Positions 1-9,500 of a DNA stretch of 64,000 nucleotides are shown in pieces. Made by a program: the position numbers and the translations under genes. Position 1 is the first letter of the stretch; the number at the start of each line of letters is the position of its first letter. Source of the stretch: Paenibacillus albiflavus (GTDB lineage Bacteria; Bacillota; Bacilli; Paenibacillales; NBRC-103111); the NCBI RefSeq assembly GCF_004344915.1, contig NZ_SKFG01000011.1:62001-126000 (forward strand), given 5' to 3'. The notes under the pieces are model-generated. The model did no database searches, had not been told where the DNA came from, and saw nothing but the letters and a program-made list of their open reading frames with translations.

Positions 1-435
1 ATTAATCCAACAACTGGCGAATTAACAGTTTCTTCTACTACTCCAGAAGGTACTTACACTGTAACAGCGACATCATTTGGAACTAAAGAAGTAGTTGGAA
101 CTAAAGAAGTAACAGTTAAAAAAGCTGCTTCAGTAGCATCAACTATCACAGTTACTGGTGATACAGCTGTAACTATGCCTAATCCTGCAGCAGATCAAAA
201 AATGAACTTTAAAGCAGTAGTTAAAGATCAATATGGTGTTGAAATCAAAAATAATGCTGTTTACTCTTTGAAAGCAGCCGTAGCAGGTGTTGATATTAAT
301 CCACTTACTGGAGAAGTAACAATTAAAACAACTGTTGCTGATGGAGCTAAGTTTACAGTAGTAGCAACATCTTCCACAGTATCTAGTGTTACAGCTGAGT
401 CAGCTGTAGTTACTGTAACAGTTGTTGCTCCTTAA
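1..435 (+). CDS. C-terminal part of an Ig-like (Big-type) repeat surface protein, truncated by the window edge
   Basis: The frame is open from the first base and ends at TAA 433-435, so this is the 3' end of a longer gene. About 144 residues are visible. They contain two diverged copies of a beta-rich repeat with the core INPxTGExTV, followed about 12 residues later by a TVxAT strand, as in bacterial Ig-like domains of cell-wall and S-layer proteins. Composition is rich in Thr, Val and Ala, with no Cys. No SLH domain is seen after the repeats, so an anchor, if present, would be N-terminal and outside the window. An S-layer protein is possible but cannot be settled from this end. Confidence 0.8.
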   Translation: MNPTTGELTVSSTTPEGTYTVTATSFGTKEVVGTKEVTVKKAASVASTITVTGDTAVTMPNPAADQKMNFKAVVKDQYGVEIKNNAVYSLKAAVAGVDINPLTGEVTIKTTVADGAKFTVVATSSTVSSVTAESAVVTVTVVAP

Positions 436-453
436 TAGTAATTGCTTTTTATT

Positions 454-490
454 AAAGACCTTTGAGGACTTTCCTCAAAGGTCTTTTTTT
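454..490 (+). terminator. Rho-independent terminator
   Basis: A perfect inverted repeat (AAAGACCTTTGAGGA / TCCTCAAAGGTCTTT) with a three-base loop is followed by a run of seven T. It lies 18 bases after the stop of the Ig-like protein gene. Confidence 0.93.
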
Positions 491-1017
491 ACTAAATGGC
501 AAGAATTTATCTAGTTTATTTATTGCAAAATAGATATACACGTGATAATTCCAAATAACCAATAATTTGTATAGTTCGAATTGGTTCCTAATCTTTTTCT
601 TAACAGAAATAGAAGCTGATGCATGAATCCCTTTCTGCAATTGGTCTTGTTAAAAAATCTGTGGCCAGATTTCAATTTTTATCTATGAGAGGCTTTAATC
701 CAACAATTCATATTACTTCAATATCCATTCTATGTAACGAACTGACTTCATTCATATAACAATATAATTATTGCCTCAGTAAACTTCATCTTAGACATTT
801 CTCCCAAAATCCCATGTAATCAATGTTAAATCCGAAGTCCTCTATATCAAAAGTCCATATAATAATGTACTTTTTAAAAATATATAAAGTTAATTTAAAG
901 TCTCGACAGACTGCATATCAAAAAATTGCATCAATACTATATAAATAATGATTTTAAGATCTAACACCACTTTTATAGTATAATAAATCCATAACATATA
1001 GACTTGAGGTGTAATGG
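491..1017. other. AT-rich intergenic region with a probable promoter near its end
   Basis: No convincing gene is seen; a short minus-strand frame here has no SD and odd composition. A TATAAT hexamer at 979-984 lies 39 bases before the next start and is a likely -10 box, but no good -35 is visible 16-18 bases upstream. GAGGTG at 1006-1011 is the SD of the following gene. Confidence 0.5.
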
Positions 1018-4000
1018 ATGCGATTTAGGAAAACCGTATGGATCAGGACGATCCTAATACTGATTGGTGTGTTCATGTGCAGTGGTTCTGCGTTAGCAGC
1101 TACAACAACAGTGAGTTCAATCCAATTTAATGAGAGTTATAATCAGATTACGACTACGAGTAATATTACTTTAAGCGTTACAGCTAGATATTCAGATAGT
1201 CAAACTGCTTATGTGTCTTCACGCGATGTTGAGTGGATATCAAGTGATAATAACATCGCATCAGTTAGCAACGGTATTGTTTCTTTCACTGGACAGAATG
1301 GCAAAGTAACCATTTATGCTACATATCAGAACAAAACGACATCTCTTAATTTGAATGTCAATATTGCGAAGACTGTTAGCAATCTCGTGATTAATGATGG
1401 ACAAGCCTTAACATACAGTAATAATTCTACGCCTATGCAAGTCACAGCTTATTATACCGATGGCACGTCAGATGATATTCGAAGCGGATTGACTTGGAGT
1501 TCTTCCGATAACACGATCGCTTATCTATCTGGAAGCTACGCTTATTTTACCGGTAAGAATGGAAGCGTGACGCTTACTGCTAATTATGGTGGCAAGTCTT
1601 CAAGTGTATCTACATATGTTTACAATCAATCAAGTTACAGCTCGATTAAGATTAATGAAGCGAATCTTAACTATACATCCAAGCCCAAATCGGTTCAGTT
1701 AACGGTAGATGGTATTTATCCGAATAACAAAACTGAGCGTATTTATAGTGGAATCGTATGGAAGGTCATTAACCCAACGAATGATGCGGTTGCAACGATC
1801 AGCCAATCAGGGCAACTAACTTTTACAGGCGTGAATGGTTCAGTGACGATTATTGCTGAATTCGGTGGTAGTTCAGCTACGATTACAGCAACGTTGAATG
1901 CACCCAAAGCATTAGCTTCCTTGATCCTTAATAATGATAATCCGTTAAGCTATACGACTGATCCCGTCAGCTTAACTGTATTAGGACAATATTCAGATGG
2001 CACGATGATGAATGTTGATAATCAGGAAGTTTCTTGGCTAAGCAATAATCCTAGTGTAGCGACTGTAGATCAAGATGGTGTGGTTAAATTCACAGGCCGT
2101 AATGGCAGTGTGACAATTACCGGACAGATCGGGAATGTAAGCGGTAGTGTGACAGCGACTGTGAATAATAAAGCAAGTTCTTTGATGATTGAATCCGTCT
2201 CACCTTTCATATACGGAACCAATCCAATACAGCTGAGAGTGAAAGATGGCAGTAAATATTTAAATAATGCGGTCTGGTCAAGTCTTGATCCAACAGTAGC
2301 AACAATTTCTCCGAATGGTACTGTATCCTTTACAGGTAAGAACGGTGTTGCGACGATTAATGCAACCTTTGGTGATAAGACAGCTTCGATCTCAACGGTA
2401 GTAAACTTCTCTGTTAGTTCGGTTAACATCAAAGAGACAGCTCTTACATTTAGCAAGATACCTCTTCAATTAACGGCTGAAGCGGAGATGCTGGATGGCC
2501 ACATCCAGGAGTTGTCAACGGCAGGATGGAGCAGCAGCGATAATTCGATCGCAACAGTGAGTAATACAGGTTTAGTTAAGTTCACTGGCAAGAATGGAAA
2601 AGTCAAGATCACGGTTCAGTATGGTGATCGTGAAGATAGTATCACAACAGATGTTGTAAATGAATTCGCACTGCAAAATATCCGAATTGATGAAGGGATC
2701 TTCTATAGTTCCTCCCCTGTAACTTTAACCTTGACTGGTGTACAAGCGAATGGTAAGACAGAGCAAATTCGAGGTATGGACGCGAAGTGGACAAGCAGTG
2801 ATTTAAATAAAGCAACGATAAGTAATGGTGTTGTAACCTATACAGGAAATGAAGGATGGGTTACGATTACGGCTAAATATAACGGTATGACAACAGAGCA
2901 AAGTGCATATGTGAGTAAGGCGCTTTCAATTAAATCGCTTCGGATTAATGAAGAGTTAACTTATACTTTAAATCCCGTGACGTTATCGTTAACGGCAACG
3001 CTGCCGGATGGCAAGACGAAAGAGATTACTGCTTCCGAAGCTGTTTGGACCAGTAATGATCTATCGATTGCAGATGTAAGCAGTAATGGTATTGTCAAAT
3101 TTAAGGGTAAGGATGGACCTGTGACCATAACAGCCTCTTACGGAAACCAGAAGGCTACCGTGTATGTGAATGTTAAGGGAGCAATAACGGTAGAATCAAT
3201 TAAAATTAATGAACTTTTAAAATATAGTAAAACACCAATTACATTGACAGTTGATGTTACAGATACAAAAGGTAATAAAGCAGATGTACAGTCATCTTCA
3301 TTTGAGTGGAAGACCAGTAATGCATCAATTGCGAAGGTAGATAAAGGAGTCGTGACTTTCACAGGCATTGTAGGTCAAGTGACAATCACGGCAACTCTTG
3401 GTGGGAAGACGGCTACTGTATCTGGTTATATAAGTCCAAATGCTGGACAGGGACCATTCATGACCAATGTGATTAATAATGATACTTTAGAGACAAATAT
3501 GCTCAAGAAGATTCGTTCAACTAATCCATTAAGCAGTATTCCTAACTATACGGACACAAGCAGTCATTGGGCGAATCGACAAATCAAGATTGGTCGCAAG
3601 CTTGATTTGATTACCGGTTATGCGGACGATACTTTCAAACCTAATCAAAATATAACCCGTGGAGACTTCGTAATCATGCTGACCCGTGTATTCGATATTC
3701 AGCCAACAACGAATCGAAACACAGTGTTCAAGGATATTACTAACAACGCTGCTAAAGATGCGATTATAACATTGAACAATCTCGGTATTATTGGTGGCTA
3801 TGAAGATCAGACGTTCCGACCAGACAGGCAGATTACGAGAGCAGAAGTTGTGGTAATCCTGAACAAACTCGTGAACGTCAGCCAGATTCCGAAATCGACT
3901 AACTCGAAGTTTACTGACATTAGCAAGCATTGGGCAGCTGAAAGCATCAAGAATATAGCGGATATCGGGCTTTTGAGTGGTCGTGGCGACGGCACTTTCG

Positions 4001-4098
4001 CACCGAGCGATAATACAACTAGAGCGGAAGCAGTATTTTTATTGCTGCGAACATTGAGTTTGAATCCATCGATCAATGCTGCGCTTGAGGAACTTTAA
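1018..4098 (+). CDS. Secreted Ig-like repeat protein with three C-terminal SLH domains
   Basis: The 1026-residue product is probably a surface protein held on the cell wall by SLH domains, which bind pyruvylated secondary wall polymer. A signal peptide spans about residues 1-27 (basic start, hydrophobic core, cleavage after SALA). Nine Big_2-like repeats of about 85 residues follow; each has a WSSxxxxIAxVS strand and an FTGKNGxVTI turn. A linker (about 815-840) leads to SLH domains at about 843-900, 903-960 and 963-1020, each with a DGTFxPxxxxTRAE-type core. The start is ATG 1018 behind GAGGTG; the ATG four bases earlier runs into a stop after four codons. The gene at 6561 has the same architecture. 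The ligand or role of the repeats is unknown; adhesin or S-layer accessory protein are both possible. Confidence 0.9.
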   Translation: MRFRKTVWIRTILILIGVFMCSGSALAATTTVSSIQFNESYNQITTTSNITLSVTARYSDSQTAYVSSRDVEWISSDNNIASVSNGIVSFTGQNGKVTIYATYQNKTTSLNLNVNIAKTVSNLVINDGQALTYSNNSTPMQVTAYYTDGTSDDIRSGLTWSSSDNTIAYLSGSYAYFTGKNGSVTLTANYGGKSSSVSTYVYNQSSYSSIKINEANLNYTSKPKSVQLTVDGIYPNNKTERIYSGIVWKVINPTNDAVATISQSGQLTFTGVNGSVTIIAEFGGSSATITATLNAPKALASLILNNDNPLSYTTDPVSLTVLGQYSDGTMMNVDNQEVSWLSNNPSVATVDQDGVVKFTGRNGSVTITGQIGNVSGSVTATVNNKASSLMIESVSPFIYGTNPIQLRVKDGSKYLNNAVWSSLDPTVATISPNGTVSFTGKNGVATINATFGDKTASISTVVNFSVSSVNIKETALTFSKIPLQLTAEAEMLDGHIQELSTAGWSSSDNSIATVSNTGLVKFTGKNGKVKITVQYGDREDSITTDVVNEFALQNIRIDEGIFYSSSPVTLTLTGVQANGKTEQIRGMDAKWTSSDLNKATISNGVVTYTGNEGWVTITAKYNGMTTEQSAYVSKALSIKSLRINEELTYTLNPVTLSLTATLPDGKTKEITASEAVWTSNDLSIADVSSNGIVKFKGKDGPVTITASYGNQKATVYVNVKGAITVESIKINELLKYSKTPITLTVDVTDTKGNKADVQSSSFEWKTSNASIAKVDKGVVTFTGIVGQVTITATLGGKTATVSGYISPNAGQGPFMTNVINNDTLETNMLKKIRSTNPLSSIPNYTDTSSHWANRQIKIGRKLDLITGYADDTFKPNQNITRGDFVIMLTRVFDIQPTTNRNTVFKDITNNAAKDAIITLNNLGIIGGYEDQTFRPDRQITRAEVVVILNKLVNVSQIPKSTNSKFTDISKHWAAESIKNIADIGLLSGRGDGTFAPSDNTTRAEAVFLLLRTLSLNPSINAALEEL

Positions 4099-4104
4099 AC
4101 AAGA

Positions 4105-4140
4105 GAAGAGGTCATGGATGCATTGCATTCATGACTCTTC
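4105..4140 (+). terminator. Possible terminator hairpin
   Basis: GAAGAGGTCATG pairs with CATGACTCTTC around a GC-poor loop. The tail is only CTTTAAT, so termination would be weak. Confidence 0.45.
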
Positions 4141-4155
4141 CTTTAATAGTGGATT

Positions 4156-4184
4156 TTGACACTCTATCAACTGTTATATACAAT
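4156..4184 (+). promoter_or_regulatory. Sigma-A type promoter of the small secreted protein gene
   Basis: A perfect -35 TTGACA (4156-4161) is separated by 17 bases from TACAAT (4179-4184). It gives a short leader before the ATG at 4222. Confidence 0.8.
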
Positions 4185-4221
4185 TAAGATAGATATCAAT
4201 TACTAGGGGTGAATAATTTCG

Positions 4222-4722
4222 ATGAAAAAATACATAATCTCTTTAGCTTTAATAGGCTCTTTATCTTTTGTAACAGCAGCTCAAGCCGATGCGCCTGTTC
4301 CTGGCTCAATCGACGACCCTGTAGTAACCAAGAGCTACATGGACCAAAGAATTAAAGAAGAAGTGGCGAAAGCGCTAGGTAATGGCGGCAATACAAATAC
4401 AGGTAATAATTCAAGCAATAATAACGGGAACACAAGCACATTATCAGATAACTCATTTGAAACCGTCCAACTTGAAAAAGGCAAAACGTTAATGGCTGAA
4501 GCTGGTACTGAAATTATTGTACGTCGTGGTAAAACTTATGTCGTTAGTACAGATGGAGATTCTGTCGTTGATGCAACAACGGGGAAAGACGTAAATAAAG
4601 GAGCATTAATTGAAAATAATCATTTATTAATCTTCCCAAGGGAAACACGTGGTATTCAAGCAGATGCGAAAGATACGAAGGATATTTGGCTAATGGTTCG
4701 TGGTGGTTATACCATTAAATAA
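4222..4722 (+). CDS. Small secreted protein of unknown function
   Basis: The 166-residue product has a clear signal peptide (about 1-23, cleavage near AQA-DAP). A PGSIDDPVVTKSYMD stretch follows, then a predicted short helix and a low-complexity Asn/Gly/Ser linker (about 53-75). The C-terminal globular domain of about 85 residues has an EIIVRRGKTYVVS strand and an NHLLIFPRE motif. I recall proteins of this pattern in Paenibacillus and clostridia, without a known function. It has its own promoter and an AGGGGTG SD, and no good terminator before the next gene. A surface or cortex role is only a guess from the signal peptide and neighbours. Confidence 0.8.
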   Translation: MKKYIISLALIGSLSFVTAAQADAPVPGSIDDPVVTKSYMDQRIKEEVAKALGNGGNTNTGNNSSNNNGNTSTLSDNSFETVQLEKGKTLMAEAGTEIIVRRGKTYVVSTDGDSVVDATTGKDVNKGALIENNHLLIFPRETRGIQADAKDTKDIWLMVRGGYTIK

Positions 4723-4750
4723 ATTTTACCCTTTATGACAACATCTTATT

Positions 4751-4780
4751 CGAGTGGAGCTTGCTTGAGCAGACATACTA
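4751..4780 (+). promoter_or_regulatory. Candidate sigma-G promoter for the SASP gene
   Basis: CATACTA at 4774-4780 fits the forespore sigma-G -10 consensus. About 18 bases upstream, GAGTG at 4752-4756 fits the loose -35 (G-H-A-T-R) with one mismatch. The call is supported by the downstream gene being a spore SASP. Confidence 0.6.
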
Positions 4781-4815
4781 TAAGTACACCAAGGCTTAAG
4801 GGAGGTATTTATCGT

Positions 4816-5082
4816 ATGGCAAGAAATCGTAAGCTCGTTCCGGAGTCAAAGAAAGCGCTGGATCAAATGAAGTATGAAATTGCCGCTGAATTAGGGCTAT
4901 TTTCAGGACATGCTGTAGGTGATGCTCATTCCGAATTTGCATCTGAATTAGGTTCAATGTCAGGTAGTTCTGCTGGTTCTATTCAATGGGGGAATGTGGC
5001 TACAAGAGATGCAGGCTTAGTTGGAGGCAATATTACAGCCAGGCTTATTCGCAAAGCGGAAGATGCACTTTTATCTCTCTAA
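4816..5082 (+). CDS. Alpha/beta-type small acid-soluble spore protein (SASP)
   Basis: The 88-residue product should coat spore DNA in the forespore and be degraded at germination. It has the KYEIAAELG motif, which matches the GPR protease site region of alpha/beta SASPs (usually KxEIAxEFG), and the C-terminal GGNITARLIRKAE DNA-binding signature. ATG 4816 is chosen because it follows GGGAGG at 4800-4805; the longer in-frame ATG at 4735 has no SD and lies upstream of the sigma-G-like box. The middle segment (FSGHAVGDAHSEFASELGS) is longer and more acidic than in the classical SspA/B family, so this is a diverged member. Confidence 0.88.
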   Translation: MARNRKLVPESKKALDQMKYEIAAELGLFSGHAVGDAHSEFASELGSMSGSSAGSIQWGNVATRDAGLVGGNITARLIRKAEDALLSL

Positions 5083-5145
5083 TCCATTGATTGACAGCGC
5101 TTTGTAAATGCAGTAACATATGTCTCAAGGATATGCAGGTTATGT

Positions 5146-5178
5146 GACCTTTTCCTATCGGAAAAGGTTCATTTTTTG
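5146..5178 (+). terminator. Terminator after the SASP gene
   Basis: CCTTTTCC (5148-5155) pairs with GGAAAAGG (5160-5167) around TATC. The tail is TTCATTTTTTG. Confidence 0.75.
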
Positions 5179-5201
5179 TGTTATATAGAATTTGGTATAC
5201 T
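5173..5201 (+). promoter_or_regulatory. Probable metK promoter with extended -10
   Basis: TGGTATACT at 5193-5201 is an extended -10. The -35 region 17 bases upstream (TTTTTG) is poor. No S-box-like leader fits in the 28 bases between this box and the metK start. Confidence 0.55.
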
Positions 5202-5228
5202 ACTATACCGATTAGGAGGTCGATCTCT

Positions 5229-6434
5229 ATGGCGCTTGAGCGCGGACGTCGTTTATTTACATCTGAATCTGTTACGGAAGGTCATCCGGATAAAATGTGT
5301 GACCAAATTTCGGATTCGGTATTGGATGCCTTTTTGGCAAATGATCCGAATGCTCGTGTTGCTTGCGAAGTATCCGTTGCGACGGGGCTAGTGCTCGTAA
5401 TCGGGGAGATCACATCTCAGTCTGATTATGTAGATATTCAGGCAATTGTGAGACAAACCGTCAAAGATATCGGATATACGCGTGCAAAATATGGTTTTGA
5501 CTACCAAACTTGTGCGGTTCTATTATCACTGAATGAGCAGTCACCAGACATTGCTCAAGGGGTGAATCAGGCTCTTGAAGCTAGAGAGGGTCAAATGTCC
5601 GATGAGCAGATTGAAGCTATCGGTGCAGGCGACCAAGGGTTAATGTTTGGATTTGCGGTGAATGAAACACCAGAGTTGATGCCGCTTCCAGTCTCGATTT
5701 CACATCAGTTGGCACGTAGATTGGCTGAAGTTCGTAAGAATGGTACGCTTCCATATCTTCGTCCAGACGGTAAGACACAAGTTACGGTGGAGTACGATGG
5801 GGATACTCCTGTTCGTGTAGACACGATTGTCGTTTCAACTCAGCATGGTGAAGAAGTTACATTGGAACAAATTCAGAACGACATCAAAGAACATGTGATT
5901 AAACCAGTCGTTCCTGCTAATTTGCTTGATGATGAGACTAAATATTTTATTAATCCAACAGGTCGTTTTGTTATCGGCGGACCGCAAGGGGATGCTGGAT
6001 TAACAGGACGTAAAATTATTGTTGATACTTATGGCGGATACGCTCGTCACGGTGGCGGCGCGTTCTCTGGTAAGGATCCAACAAAAGTTGACCGTTCTGG
6101 TGCATATGCAGCACGTTATGTAGCTAAGAATATCGTAGCGGCAGGACTTGCGAATAAATGCGAAGTACAATTAGCCTATGCAATTGGTGTGGCTAAGCCA
6201 GTATCGATTGCTGTTGATACTTTTGGTACAGGCACGATAAGCGAAGAGAAACTAGTTGAACTTATTCGTAAGCATTTTGACCTTCGCCCTGCAGGCATTA
6301 TTAAGGAGCTTGATCTTCGTCGTCCGATCTACAAGCAGACTTCAGCGTATGGACATTTTGGCCGTACGGATGTAGATCTTCCTTGGGAACGTACAGATAA
6401 AGCGGAATTGCTTAAAGCTGATGCTTTAGTATAA
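5229..6434 (+). CDS. metK: S-adenosylmethionine synthetase
   Basis: The 401-residue cytosolic enzyme makes SAM from methionine and ATP. The signatures [12 protein letters not shown] near the N-terminus, [12 protein letters not shown], and [16 protein letters not shown] (P-loop-like) are all present, and the length fits the family. ATG 5229 follows AGGAGG at 5214-5219; an earlier in-frame ATG would add 17 residues of non-family sequence and lies upstream of the -10 box. It stands alone between two large SLH protein genes, with its own promoter and terminator. Confidence 0.97.
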   Translation: MALERGRRLFTSESVTEGHPDKMCDQISDSVLDAFLANDPNARVACEVSVATGLVLVIGEITSQSDYVDIQAIVRQTVKDIGYTRAKYGFDYQTCAVLLSLNEQSPDIAQGVNQALEAREGQMSDEQIEAIGAGDQGLMFGFAVNETPELMPLPVSISHQLARRLAEVRKNGTLPYLRPDGKTQVTVEYDGDTPVRVDTIVVSTQHGEEVTLEQIQNDIKEHVIKPVVPANLLDDETKYFINPTGRFVIGGPQGDAGLTGRKIIVDTYGGYARHGGGAFSGKDPTKVDRSGAYAARYVAKNIVAAGLANKCEVQLAYAIGVAKPVSIAVDTFGTGTISEEKLVELIRKHFDLRPAGIIKELDLRRPIYKQTSAYGHFGRTDVDLPWERTDKAELLKADALV

Positions 6435-6452
6435 ATTTTGATTAGAATATAT

Positions 6453-6487
6453 AAGCTTGGAGCCCTATTGGCTTCAAGCTTTTTTTA
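6453..6487 (+). terminator. metK terminator
   Basis: AAGCTTGGAGCC pairs with GGCTTCAAGCTT (one G-U pair) around CTATT and is followed by a run of T. Confidence 0.92.
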
Positions 6488-6509
6488 TTTTAGACTGGTA
6501 ATATCTGAA

Positions 6510-6538
6510 ACTTTAATACATAGTTAGCGTCTATAATA
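6510..6538 (+). promoter_or_regulatory. Probable promoter of the second SLH protein gene
   Basis: TATAAT at 6533-6538 lies 23 bases before the start. The -35 is weak. The following GACTTGA leader is shared with the start of the related gene at 1018. Confidence 0.4.
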
Positions 6539-6560
6539 GTAAAGACTTGATGGGGTGGTA

Positions 6561-9500
6561 ATGGTGAGTTTAAGCAGGATGCGGATTAAAAAATTGTTAA
6601 TTATGATCTTATGCCTAACTTTAGTGATGCAATGGGGCATGGTAAGCGGTGTTAAAGCGGCAAGCAGCTTGGATATTCAAGTTCCTGGTGATCAGTACGT
6701 TTACTTGGATATGAAACCTGGTGGGACGATACAGTTAACGTCGATTGCAGATGGAGTTGATGTGACAGATAAGACGGCTTGGAATGCGGTTAATGAGAAT
6801 GGTAAGAATATTGCAGACGTAGATGCCTCCGGACTTGTTACATTTACTGGATTCAATGGAAATGTCACTATCAATGCGAGTTATGACGATAATAATAAAT
6901 ATGTGACGCTTCAGGTTCAGAATCCTTCGAATACCTTGCTTTCAGTAGGAATAGTAGGGATGGCAGGCTCGCAGATGATTGATCCTTATGTATTTACTTA
7001 TAGCAATCAACCAGTTCAATTAGCATTAAAGGGCAATTATGCCAATGGAACAACAGGTAGAATAACATCAGGCATAACATGGACTAGTACTGGTGTTGCC
7101 AGTGTTGATGGAACAGGTCTCGTAATTTTTAGCGGAAAGAACGGAGTTGCGAAAATTGAAGCGAAATATAACAGTTTCCCAGTAGAATTTGTGACATGCG
7201 ATGTTGACCTAAAAAATACAGGTGATTTATCTATACAGGTGCCAGGCGGAGTATTCGCCTATAGCCCTACTCCGATCAAGTTGAGATTATTTAACGGGGC
7301 TTCGGAGGTTACCAATGCGGCGGTATGGACATCGAGCAACAATTCAGTTGTGACGGTAAACAATGGAGTCGTTAATTTTACGAATCAGAAAAGTCCAAAA
7401 GTAACGATTACGGCAAATTATGGAGGAAAATCTTCCGAAGTTACAACTTCTGTTAATTCGGTCGTTGAATCGATCGCGATCACGACACCAATAAGTTATA
7501 GTCAAAATTCAGTACAAATGAAACTGGAAGCAACCTACACGGACAACAAGAAAGTAGCCGTTCCAGCATCTGATATTCAATGGAGTGCTTCACCAGCATC
7601 GGTTGCAACGATTGACAATAGTGGTTGGATTACGTATAAGAACAATGGTGATTTAACCGTAACGGCGACATATGGTGGTAGATCCACGTCTATTACAGGT
7701 AAAGTATTTAATAGCAATGTGCTTACTTCCATAAAGATTAATGAAACGCCTAGCTATAGCTCGACTTCTGTTAATTTGACACTGACCGGCATATTAGCCG
7801 GAGGTGGATCACAAAGCATAGTAGCATCGGAAGCAACATGGTCAAGTGATAACACATCCGTTGCTTCAGTTAATAAGAATACTGGCGTCGTTACCTATAC
7901 GGGACAATATGGTTATGTAACAATTACTGCTAGTTACAAAGGACTAACTGCCAGTACACAGAGAGTTTATATTGATCCATCCACAGGGATTAAAGATTTA
8001 AAAATCAATGAATTACTTTACTATAGTTCTAGTGGTCAGCAGCTATCACTTACGGCAACTTTAAACAATGGTACTGTACAGGATATAACTGCTTCCAAAG
8101 CTACTTGGTCTACAAATGCCACTTCTATTGCAAGTGTAGATAGTAAAGGATATGTCAGGTATACCGGAAATAAAGGGAATGTTACAATCACCGCGCTTTA
8201 TAGCGGTAAAAGTGCTACAATATCAGCTAGTATTGACCCTTCAATAGACATTTATGATCTTAGAATTAATGAGACGCTATATTACAGCACTACTGCAGTT
8301 CCTTTAACACTTACAGCTACGAATCGATATGGAAATGAAGAGAACATTCCATCTTCCAAAGCCACTTGGAAAAGTAGTGATAGTACGATCGCAACCGTTA
8401 ATAGTTCAGGTTCTGTATCTTATACTGGTAAAGAAGGATATGTTACGATAAGCGCAACGTATGGAAATCGGATTGCGACGCAGACCGAATATATAACAAC
8501 GGATTATAATCTAACAGCTCTAGATATTAATGAGGATTTATTCTACAGTCCGTTTCCAATGCAATTATCTCTTAGCGGTACACGATATAATGGAAGTACA
8601 GCGGTAATTACAAGTTCAAGCGCAGTATGGAGCAGTAGCGATACCTCCATTGCAACGGTTAATTCGAGCGGAGTTGTGACATATCGAGGTAAGAGTGGTA
8701 ATGTGACCATTAAAGCTACGTACGGGAATCGAGTAGCCACAAAGACAGGATATATAGATGCCAATAACACGATTGAAGCATTGAATATCGAAAGTGACTT
8801 ATTCTATAACACAAGTCCGTTAACTTTAATACTCACCGGAACACTTCGCGATGGCAATAAACAGAACATTCCATTGTCCAGCGTATCTTGGAAAAGTAGT
8901 GATACGAATATTGCAACTGTAAGCAATGGTGTTGTCACATTTAAAGGTAGAAGTGGTTATGTGACGATAACGGCAACTTACAGTAAACTTTCGGCTACAG
9001 TAGATGCGTATATTGATACAACGGTTACGCTTAAACAATTAACAATTAATGAATCTCTTGCTTATAGCAATACACCAGTTCCTTTGAGTCTTACGGGAGT
9101 GTTAAGTAATTCAACGCAACTTACAATATCGCCAGTAAGTGCAGTATGGAAAAGTAGCGATACTTCAATAGCAACGGTTAGCACTAGCGGTGTTGTTACG
9201 TACAAAGGTAAGAATGGTAATGTTACGATTACGGCTACCTATGCCAACCGGACCGCTGCAGTCTCAGCAAACATTAACACATCTGCAACGCTGAGTATGT
9301 TGGAGATAAATGAATCACTCAACTATAGCTCTAGTCCAGTAACTTTGACGTTGAAAGGTAAATTAGTAAATGGGACGACTCAGACAATATCCTCCAGCAG
9401 TGCAACTTGGCAAAGCAGCAATACAACAATTGCAACTGTAAAGAATGGGGTAGTTACCTTCACTGGTAAAGCGGGTTATGTATCTATTTCGGCATCATAT

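Noticed and set aside
452-640. 62-codon minus-strand frame after the first gene
   Set aside because: It includes the terminator stem and has no SD or recognisable sequence.
5083-5228. SAM (S-box) riboswitch before metK
   Set aside because: The gap is short, contains the SASP terminator and a promoter 28 bases before metK, and shows none of the conserved S-box core.
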